This document shows, in pieces, positions 1 through 5,309 of a stretch of 6,172 nt of DNA (the stretch's first letter is position 1; each line of letters starts with the position of its first letter). The stretch comes from Acidimicrobiales bacterium (GTDB lineage Bacteria > Actinomycetota > Acidimicrobiia > Acidimicrobiales > Palsa-688). The stretch is from contig JASHVH010000272.1 in assembly GCA_030039575.1 (NCBI GenBank), positions 1-6,172 on the forward strand, read 5' to 3'. The position numbers were made by a program, and so were the translations under genes. The notes under the pieces were generated by a model. The model had not been told where the DNA came from and searched no databases. It was given only the letters and a program-made list of their open reading frames with translations.

Positions 1-2065
1 CGTCAACGCCGACCCAACCCTGGACCGGGTACCAACTTTTCACGCTCCCGGGTAGCTGTTCGACGTCGGGCTCGCACGGGACGCCGTTGAAATCACCGAG
101 GAACGAAGAACCCTCGACCGTAAATGGGAAGGCGAAAAAGACGCTCTCAGGGCCCTCGACTGCAACTTTGTCAAAAATCCACTCGACATCCAACCGCCGG
201 CTGGCCTGCCAGAGTGTAAAAGTGCACCTGGCCGACCGGACCCCCGGTCCCACAAGGTCGATGGGCAAGCAAGCGCGGCCGGCGCCCACCTTGGCCTCGT
301 GGACCGTGACCTCCGCGGGGCCGTCGTAGGCGAACTCGGCGTCGTCACGCCAGGAACCGAAGTCCTTGGCCGAGAAATCCGGGAGGAAGAGCGCCTCGCG
401 GCCTTCGGGTGAAGTCACCCGTTCGTAGACATATTGGCCCAGCCGCCAGCCTCTGTACGACCCGGCCAGGTCCAGGCCGGACGCCTTGTCCACCCAATGG
501 GCCAAGCCTCCTTGACCCGGGTCGACCTCAACCCGGTAAGCATCGTTTTCCAACCAATTCCCACCGCCCCGCAACGCAGCCGTCTTCACGCACGGCTCGC
601 TCAAGTAGGCGTAACCCCATGGGGGGACTTCACCCCGGACGGTCACCGGGCCAGCCTCCGGTTTCTCCCCTCCCCACGGGACCCCCTCAGGGAAGAACAT
701 GTCGAGCACCCCTACCGGTGCCGCCCCTCCGCGCTGACGGGGTTCGTCCACGATTACATGCCGAGCCCACGGCAGGGTGTTGAGGACCAGGACGCCGCGC
801 TCGTCGTCCAGAGGGTACGCCTCTTCTGGCGTTAGGTCGCCCAGGTTAAAACGTCCCTCAGGCGCCCCCTCGCCGAGAGACCGGGCCACTTTGGCTGCCG
901 CCTTGGCCAGCATGTCATGGGCCGAGGCCGAGGCCCTGAAGGCATAGCCGGCTTTGGCGTTTTCCTGGCCCTTCGTCCAGGGGTCGTGGGGCGCAGCCAC
1001 GCTGGCGTAGGCACCCCAGGTGTGCTCGTCATAAAGGCTCGCTTGCTCGTAGGCCGAGTTGGCCTCGGACCGTGAGAAGGGGAGCTGGCCCCAGTCTTTG
1101 AGCTTGACCCAGGTGCTGAGCGTCTCGGCCATCCCGAGCAATTGGTGGGATTGGCGGGACACCGCCGTCTCGAAGGCGGTGGACCCCACGCCGTCACACC
1201 ACCAGTCCATCCATTCGCCCCGCATTACCGGGAGCTCGACGTCCTGCGCCCTCAAGATCCTGGCGAATTCCCGGTGGGCGACAAGCTGGAGCCGGGGACT
1301 GTGCCCGAGTTCGTTCCACTTCCGCACGAAGTCGGCGATCTCGAGGTCCGGTGGGCCGTTGTCGACCCGCATGGGGTGGGTGGACTGGAAGAACAGGAAG
1401 TCAAATGGGTAACTCTCCCTTGACTCCAGTTTCTTCACGCACTCGGCGATCTCTCTTTCTGCATAACGCCAATCGCCGAGCTTGAGGACGCTCCGCCCGA
1501 AAAGATAGTGGTAGCCGTTCCAGACCAGCAGTCTCCTCCCGCTGGGAGCCTCCCACCAGAACGCCATCGGGTAAGGCTTGGGGACGCCTCCTCTGACCGG
1601 GTTGATGGACATCGACAGAAAATCGATGTCCATATCCATAAGCAGGTCGGCGTACAGCCATGCGATCCCGTTCACGTCCGACTGCATTGCCGTCCCCACG
1701 TCCAGCCCCCAACGTTCCCGGAGACGCCGCACCGGGAGAAGGCTCCGGTACATCTGCTCCACACCGAGAAGCGGCGTGAAGTTGTACTGCATCGCGCCGA
1801 TGTCCAAGCGGCCCATTTCGTGCCACTTCTTGAACCGTTCGAGCTTGGCCGGCCCGGCGGATTCGAGGTAACGCTCGGTCGTACCGGTTACTTCGCACGT
1901 CCAGCGGTATTGCGCCTCCTGCGGGTAGTCAGCGGTCCGCTCGCACAAGTCGATGGCCTGGTCGATGAACTCCGCGTGCTGCCGGAACACCAGGTCCTGG
2001 TAATCGGTGAACCCGATGTCGGTGTGGCTATGGTTCAAGATGTAGAACGTTTTGACCTGGCCCAC
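1..2065 (-). CDS. Glycoside hydrolase family 38 (alpha-mannosidase-type) protein, C-terminus cut by window edge
   Basis: A single minus-strand frame stays open for 688 codons from a GTG at 2065-2063 to the left edge; I checked every codon and found no stop. The N-terminal part matches the GH38 catalytic fold. HSHTDIGF at residues 12-19 supplies the His14/Asp16 zinc pair. QSDVNG at 128-133 places Asp130 as the likely nucleophile and zinc ligand. RGEWMDWW (282-289) and DEHTWGA (346-352) follow, with His348 the likely last zinc ligand in the helical middle domain. Beta-sandwich hallmarks come next: VLVLNTLPW (425-433), LENDAYRVEVD (505-515), FFAFPF (643-648) and EQLPGS (669-674). No signal peptide or membrane segment is visible, so it is probably a cytoplasmic exo-glycosidase that removes alpha-linked mannose or a similar sugar. 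The exact substrate cannot be read from sequence. The GTG start is preferred because GGAG lies 8 bases upstream and the catalytic domain begins only a few residues later. Family members are usually longer, so a C-terminal part is missing. Confidence 0.9.
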   Translation of the reverse strand, partial: MGQVKTFYILNHSHTDIGFTDYQDLVFRQHAEFIDQAIDLCERTADYPQEAQYRWTCEVTGTTERYLESAGPAKLERFKKWHEMGRLDIGAMQYNFTPLLGVEQMYRSLLPVRRLRERWGLDVGTAMQSDVNGIAWLYADLLMDMDIDFLSMSINPVRGGVPKPYPMAFWWEAPSGRRLLVWNGYHYLFGRSVLKLGDWRYAEREIAECVKKLESRESYPFDFLFFQSTHPMRVDNGPPDLEIADFVRKWNELGHSPRLQLVAHREFARILRAQDVELPVMRGEWMDWWCDGVGSTAFETAVSRQSHQLLGMAETLSTWVKLKDWGQLPFSRSEANSAYEQASLYDEHTWGAYASVAAPHDPWTKGQENAKAGYAFRASASAHDMLAKAAAKVARSLGEGAPEGRFNLGDLTPEEAYPLDDERGVLVLNTLPWARHVIVDEPRQRGGAAPVGVLDMFFPEGVPWGGEKPEAGPVTVRGEVPPWGYAYLSEPCVKTAALRGGGNWLENDAYRVEVDPGQGGLAHWVDKASGLDLAGSYRGWRLGQYVYERVTSPEGREALFLPDFSAKDFGSWRDDAEFAYDGPAEVTVHEAKVGAGRACLPIDLVGPGVRSARCTFTLWQASRRLDVEWIFDKVAVEGPESVFFAFPFTVEGSSFLGDFNGVPCEPDVEQLPGSVKSWYPVQGWVGVD

Positions 2066-2073
2066 TACCTCAT

Positions 2074-2078
2074 CTCCC
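2074..2078 (-). promoter_or_regulatory. Ribosome binding site that fixes the GTG start of the GH38 gene
   Basis: On the minus strand GGGAG is followed after 8 bases by GTG at 2065-2063. No ATG occurs in this frame between the intergenic region and the HSHTDIGF motif. The spacing and the conserved domain start immediately downstream make this GTG the best initiation site. Confidence 0.65.
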
Positions 2079-2095
2079 TGTGAGCAGCGTTCGTC

Positions 2096-2114
2096 GGCAC
2101 GGCTCGGCCGTGCC
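2096..2114. other. Perfect 8-bp GC hairpin in the GH38 leader
   Basis: GGCACGGC-TCG-GCCGTGCC is a perfect inverted repeat with an 8-bp stem and a 3-base loop. It lies between the operator-like palindrome and the ribosome binding site of the GH38 gene, so if transcription starts near the palindrome it would form in the 5' leader RNA. No U-tract follows on either strand, so it is not a canonical intrinsic terminator. It could be a leader structure, a protein-binding site or a chance event in GC-rich DNA. Confidence 0.45.
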
Positions 2115-2122
2115 CGCGCCGT

Positions 2123-2134
2123 GCTAACGTTAGC
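2123..2134. promoter_or_regulatory. Palindromic operator candidate (LacI-family style)
   Basis: GCTAACGTTAGC is a perfect 12-bp palindrome centred on CG, and an A/T-containing island in otherwise GC-rich DNA. LacI/GalR-family repressors typically bind even palindromes with a central CG flanked by A/T-containing half sites, and they often control glycoside hydrolase genes. The site ends 57 bases upstream of the GH38 start codon, a suitable place for repression. No regulator gene is visible in the window, so the family assignment is an inference from the shape of the site. Confidence 0.45.
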
Positions 2135-2412
2135 GCACGAGCCAGTCGCCCAGCGGCCGGAGCACGTCCACGGGGCCTTCGACCGGCACCCACGGAATGG
2201 GACGACCAGTGGTTCGACCCGCGGGACGGTGGCGTCGACCTGCTGGGGCTCGCCTAGAGCTGCCGCTGCGGCGCCTCCGGTCGCGCCCCAGTCGGGCAGC
2301 TCCAGCCTTACCCTGAGCCCGGAGGGTGGCAGAGGGGCGGGATCCCCGCGCCTACCGGCGGCCAAGGGGACGACGCCTCCGGGCCCCTGCCGGCACTTTG
2401 GCCGCGCCAGTT

Positions 2413-2444
2413 CTGTCAAGGTGCCCCGGAAGGCTCGGTAACAT
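2413..2444 (+). promoter_or_regulatory. Weak sigma70-like promoter candidate for the pspA operon
   Basis: TAACAT at 2439-2444 matches the TATAAT consensus at four of six positions and sits 30 bases before the pspA ATG. The best -35 match nearby, CTGTCA at 2413-2418, also agrees at four of six positions, but the 20-base spacer is longer than optimal. I found no other obvious promoter just upstream of pspA. The operon could instead depend on a stress sigma factor or an activator not recognisable here. Confidence 0.2.
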
Positions 2445-2474
2445 GGGACCTGACACTTCCTCACTGGAGACCGA

Positions 2475-3290
2475 ATGAGCTTTTTCAAGCGTGCTCACGA
2501 CATTGTCGAAGCCAAAGCCAACCGGGCACTGGACAAGGCCGAGAACCCAAGCGAGATGCTGGATCTCAGCTACGAGCAGATGCTCGAACAGATCACCAAG
2601 GTCCGCTCGGCCCTGGTGCAGATCGCCGCCGCCCGCAAACAGCTGGAGCTGCAGGAAGACCAGTTCGCCCACACCGTCGACCATCTCAACCAGCAGGCCG
2701 CACAGGCCGTGCAACTGGGGCGGGAGGACCTCGCCCGTGAAGCTCTGAGCCGCAAGGCGGCCGCCCAGGAACAGATCGAGGCTCTGGAGCCACAGCACCA
2801 ACAGCTGGTGGACCAGCAAGAGAAGATGACCCAGACCCTAAACGCCCTGCAAACGAGGGTGAACCAGTTCCGCACGCAGAAAGAGAGCCTCAAAGCGCAG
2901 TACAGTGCGGCGCAGGCATCTTCTTCGGTCAACGACCAGATCGCCGGGATCTCCGGCACGTTCAGTGACTCCGGTGCTGCTCTGCGGCGAGCTCAAGACA
3001 AGATCGCCACCGCCCAGGCCCACGCGGGAGCGCTCGACGAGTTGCTCCAGTCGGGAGTGCTCGAAGATGTTGGGAGCGACCAGGGTGACGACATCTCCAA
3101 GCAATTGAACGCACTCGGTTCGAGTGCTCAGGTCGAAAACGAACTTGCCGCCCTCAAGGCTCAGGTTGCCATCTCGGCGGTGCCGCCGCCGGCCGCCCTT
3201 GGCCCGGGTGGGGAGGCGACGCCGGCCGAGACGACTACGGCCGGCACGGCTGCCACCGGCCAGGCCGGCGGCACCGAGGAGAGCCGATGA
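2475..3290 (+). CDS. pspA: PspA/IM30 (phage shock protein A) family membrane-stress protein
   Basis: The 271-residue product begins MSFFKRAHDIVEAKANRALD, the typical amphipathic first helix of PspA/IM30 proteins. It continues as a long coiled coil rich in Gln, Glu, Ala and Leu through about residue 225. The family hairpin signature GREDLAREAL is at 82-91, and a Val-rich stretch leading to FRTQKESLKAQYSAA lies at about 132-146. PspA proteins are ESCRT-III-like and polymerise on the inner face of the membrane to preserve it during envelope stress. The protein is longer than the classical form of roughly 220 residues because of a low-complexity Pro/Ala/Thr/Gly tail after about residue 233. The start is supported by GGAG at 2466-2469, five bases before ATG. 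It is the first gene of a coupled operon, and its TGA overlaps the next ATG as ATGA. Confidence 0.94.
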   Translation: MSFFKRAHDIVEAKANRALDKAENPSEMLDLSYEQMLEQITKVRSALVQIAAARKQLELQEDQFAHTVDHLNQQAAQAVQLGREDLAREALSRKAAAQEQIEALEPQHQQLVDQQEKMTQTLNALQTRVNQFRTQKESLKAQYSAAQASSSVNDQIAGISGTFSDSGAALRRAQDKIATAQAHAGALDELLQSGVLEDVGSDQGDDISKQLNALGSSAQVENELAALKAQVAISAVPPPAALGPGGEATPAETTTAGTAATGQAGGTEESR

Positions 3291-3709
3291 GCGAGATCCA
3301 GCCGGCCAGCCCGGGCAGCCCGGCGGACATGCAGCTGGCTGCTGCAGCCCTGCTGGCCAACAACCAGGACGTCAAAATGCTGTTGCGGGTACTCGGCAAA
3401 AACCTGCAGGAGGCTCTCGGGAGCCGGGTTGAAGTGGCCCACCCCTCCGGTGGTTTGCTGCGCCGCCAGTCGGACGAGGTGAAAAGCATTACGGTCCACC
3501 TGGACAACGATGACTACGAAGCGTCTCTGGACGGCCCCTCAGTGCGTTGTACCGTCGGCCGCAGCTCTGGTGGCATCCGCATCCGCAGCGAGCAACTGCC
3601 GGTGGAGCAATGGTTGAACCGTCTGTTGTCTTCCTTGCAAGAAGAAGCCGTAAATAACCAGAGCGCCCAGGCTGCGCTCCAAAACGTGATAGTCGGGGGG
3701 AACATATGA
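3287..3709 (+). CDS. PspA-linked protein of unknown function, 140 residues
   Basis: I do not recognise a named family. The product is soluble, with no signal peptide or membrane segment. Residues 15-42 look helical (AAALLANNQDVKMLLRVLG). Residues 43-95 look like alternating beta strands (ITVHLDNDDYEASLDGP, VRCTVGRSSGGIRIRSEQLP). Residues 98-130 form an amphipathic helix (VEQWLNRLLSSLQEEA, AQAALQNVI). This alpha/beta/alpha layout with a 'ggI.i..e.LP...WL..L...L' pattern resembles small uncharacterised proteins that I recall next to actinobacterial pspA genes; that memory is not proof. The gene is clearly real: GAGGAG at 3276-3281 lies five bases before the ATG, the codon bias matches its neighbours, and ATGA overlaps occur at both ends. 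A role as a PspA partner or regulator is inferred only from this coupling. Confidence 0.85.
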   Translation: MSEIQPASPGSPADMQLAAAALLANNQDVKMLLRVLGKNLQEALGSRVEVAHPSGGLLRRQSDEVKSITVHLDNDDYEASLDGPSVRCTVGRSSGGIRIRSEQLPVEQWLNRLLSSLQEEAVNNQSAQAALQNVIVGGNI

Positions 3710-4509
3710 CCACCGTCCCGTCAGATCTGCCGAAGGATGCCGGCGCCCGCCTCGAGGAACTCGAACATGGGATGTTCACAAGTGACCTATCGGTCAACGA
3801 GTTCCTTCTGGTAAAACAAGTTGGTTTCCACCCACTGGGCCTGGTGATGGGCAGTTCGATTTACCATATCGGGCTGCAGAAGGGCAATTGGGGCTCCTCC
3901 CAGGAACTGACCAAACTGACCGCGGCCATGTACAACGCCCGCGAGCTGGCGATGAACCGGATGGAAGAGGAAGCTGACCAGCTGGGCGCCGACGGTGTCG
4001 TAGGTGTGCGGCTCGATGTGAACTTCTACGAATGGGGCCACGACTCGGCGGAGTTCATCGCCGTGGGTACGGCGGTCAAAGCCGAAGACGGTAATTCCTA
4101 CCGGAACAAATTAGGGAAGCCGTTCACCAGCGATTTGAGCGGGCAGGATTTCTGGACGCTGGCCCAAACGGGCTACATGCCGCAAGCTCTCGTCATGGGT
4201 ACCTGCGTCTACCACATCGCCCATCGCGGCGTCGGGCAGGCACTGGGCCAGATCGGCCAGAACCGGGAACTCGAGAACTTCACCCAGGCCATGTACGACG
4301 CCCGGGAGCTGGCCATGAAACGGATGCAGGACGAGGCCAACAACCTCGGTGCCACCGGCGTGGTCGGGATGCGGCTGGAGGAAAAGAGCCATCAGTGGGG
4401 AGAGCACACCATCGAGTTCCTGTCGATCGGGACCGCCGTGGCCCGCCGGGCCGGCGCTGAAGGGGTGTCGCCGCCCAGGCCGACCACGATCATCACGTTC
4501 GACAATTGA
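3706..4509 (+). CDS. Tandem two-domain YbjQ-like (heavy-metal-binding domain, DUF74-type) protein
   Basis: The 267-residue product contains two homologous units, about residues 24-125 and 140-246. Each starts FTSDLS. Each then has a glycine strand (GLVMGSSIYHIG and ALVMGTCVYHIA), the family helix (MYNARELAMNRM and MYDARELAMKRM), the loop LGADGVVGVRL or LGATGVVGMRL, and a last strand ending in GTAV. The helix-loop portion is the hallmark of the YbjQ family, whose single-domain members form ring-shaped oligomers. The 'heavy-metal-binding' label comes from family annotation, and I see no clear Cys/His metal site here. A short tail ending TTIITFDN follows. There is no signal peptide. A GGGGGG stretch (3695-3700) precedes the ATG by five bases. 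Of the three tandem genes this one is closest to the family pattern in both halves. The function is unknown; involvement in the PspA stress response is inferred from the operon. Confidence 0.9.
   Translation: MTTVPSDLPKDAGARLEELEHGMFTSDLSVNEFLLVKQVGFHPLGLVMGSSIYHIGLQKGNWGSSQELTKLTAAMYNARELAMNRMEEEADQLGADGVVGVRLDVNFYEWGHDSAEFIAVGTAVKAEDGNSYRNKLGKPFTSDLSGQDFWTLAQTGYMPQALVMGTCVYHIAHRGVGQALGQIGQNRELENFTQAMYDARELAMKRMQDEANNLGATGVVGMRLEEKSHQWGEHTIEFLSIGTAVARRAGAEGVSPPRPTTIITFDN
3775..4443 (+). repeat. Internal tandem duplication encoding two YbjQ-like units
   Basis: The unit at 3775-4080 is repeated at 4123-4443. The best preserved DNA stretch is the ARELAM helix, 3928-3963 against 4291-4326, with 32 of 36 bases identical. 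Elsewhere, as in the FTSDLS codons, synonymous positions differ heavily. The duplication is therefore old and protein selection, not recent copying, keeps the units alike. Confidence 0.8.
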
Positions 4510-5309
4510 GCGCGCCGCCGGCGGGGCCACCGCACGCTTTCGACTCCGGGCTTACCATCCCGGACTTCGCCGCTTGCCTGTCCATGGGGTTGCAGCCCGT
4601 CGGTCTGGTCCAGGGTTACTACTGCGGCCAGATCGGTAGCTGGTCCAATTACTCGTACTACCCGGAACGCAACTACCCGTGCGCTTGCTACGAGCAAGCC
4701 CCGCACAACTCGGGCTGGGTCGGGCGGCTGGGGGACCTGGACGGGGCCTGGATGGACGCTCACGCTACTGCGCTCAGCCGGATGCTCAAAGAAGCCTCGG
4801 ATCTCGGGGCGCACGGGGTGGTAGGGGTAAAGACCGACATGAGCCATCCGACGAACGAGAACAGTGCCGAGGTCCACCTGTACGGGACGGCGGTCGTCGT
4901 CACCGGAGCGGCTGCACCCCGGCAGCCATGGTCGACCCAACTGGCCGGGCACAAACTGGCCAAACTGATCGAGATCGGTTTCGTCCCGGGTTCCGTCGCG
5001 TACAGCCGTTGCACCGCCATGATGGCCGAGGGCTGCTACATGGAGTACTACGGCTCCGGGCGGTGCGGGACGGGGTACGTGATCAACCCTCTCCAGGACG
5101 CGCACGAACTGGCCCGTAAGGGTGCCATAGCCCAGGCCAAACAGATATTGCCGGATGCCTCGCTGTACGACGTCCAGATGGAGGTCCAGGAGTCCGAGCG
5201 CTACCACAGCACGTATATAACTTGCTCCCTGTTGGGTTCTCTGGTTCGCCGGGCTCGGTCGACATCGCCGGTGGCGAAACCCGTACCGACCGTGAGCGTC
5301 GGGTCATGA
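4506..5309 (+). CDS. Second tandem YbjQ-like protein, divergent, with Cys/Tyr-rich insertions
   Basis: The 267-residue product again has two YbjQ-like units. Unit one (about 12-132) keeps LQPVGLVQGYYCGQIG, the helix around DAHATALSRMLKEA, LGAHGVVGV and the final GTAVVV. Between strand and helix it carries an insertion rich in Tyr, Asn and Cys (about 45-75), including a CxC (Cys59, Cys61). Unit two (about 142-250) keeps IGFVPGSVAYSR and the helix DAHELARKGAIAQA, but the GAxxVVGV loop is replaced by LPDASLYDVQMEV. It also has its own insertion, GCYMEYYGSGRCGTGY (176-191). Eight cysteines contrast with one in the upstream paralogue. The start is TTG, overlapping the previous stop as TTGA. It is the first possible start after the in-frame TGA at 4458-4460, and no Shine-Dalgarno sequence precedes it, so translation probably depends on coupling. 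Metal or redox binding by the cysteines is possible but unproven. Confidence 0.85.
   Translation: MSAPPAGPPHAFDSGLTIPDFAACLSMGLQPVGLVQGYYCGQIGSWSNYSYYPERNYPCACYEQAPHNSGWVGRLGDLDGAWMDAHATALSRMLKEASDLGAHGVVGVKTDMSHPTNENSAEVHLYGTAVVVTGAAAPRQPWSTQLAGHKLAKLIEIGFVPGSVAYSRCTAMMAEGCYMEYYGSGRCGTGYVINPLQDAHELARKGAIAQAKQILPDASLYDVQMEVQESERYHSTYITCSLLGSLVRRARSTSPVAKPVPTVSVGS

Larger units (their letters stand above)
2066..2474. other. Divergent intergenic region, non-coding
   Basis: These 409 bases separate the GH38 gene (leftward) from pspA (rightward), so both upstream control regions must lie here unless transcription comes from further away. The hydrolase-proximal part (2066-2138) holds a ribosome binding site, a GC hairpin and a palindromic operator candidate, listed separately. 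From about 2139 to 2410 I see only GC-rich sequence with small imperfect inverted repeats, such as GCGGG-ATC-CCCGC near 2338-2350. Open frames cross it on both strands, but none has a convincing start, a ribosome binding site or family-like composition. I see no tRNA, CRISPR repeat, insertion sequence end or U-tract terminator. The pspA-proximal end holds a weak promoter candidate. Confidence 0.75.

Noticed and set aside
2065..2073. Two-codon ORF ATG-AGG-TAG overlapping the GTG start of the GH38 gene on the minus strand
   Set aside because: It could be imagined as a regulatory mini-ORF, but the ribosome binding site directly abuts this ATG, leaving no spacing for initiation there. It is most likely chance.
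1508..2083. Plus-strand open frame of 191 codons
   Set aside because: It is antisense to the GH38 gene, whose codons match the zinc and nucleophile motifs of a known family. The plus-strand product has odd His/Arg/Pro-rich composition and no family pattern.
2124..2210. Minus-strand ending RPIPWVPVEGPVDVLRPLGD then WLVR and TAA
   Set aside because: It is also protein-like, but the upstream frame is Arg-rich, closes at a stop near 2354 and has no usable start before an internal GTG that would give only about 19 residues.
2193..2257. Protein-like ending PTEWDDQWFDPRDGG followed by VDLLGLA and a stop on the plus strand
   Set aside because: It looks like a real C-terminus, but the frame upstream (from 2084) has no start codon and poor composition. 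It may be a gene remnant, but one short stretch is not enough to call a pseudogene.
2052..2441. Plus-strand open frame of 129 codons across the intergenic region
   Set aside because: It starts inside the GH38 gene on the opposite strand, has low-complexity Arg/Pro/Ala/Ser content and lacks a ribosome binding site.
4392..5207. Minus-strand open frame of 271 codons
   Set aside because: It is a shadow opposite the second YbjQ-like gene, caused by the GC-rich third positions; the plus-strand frame carries the recognisable domain pattern.
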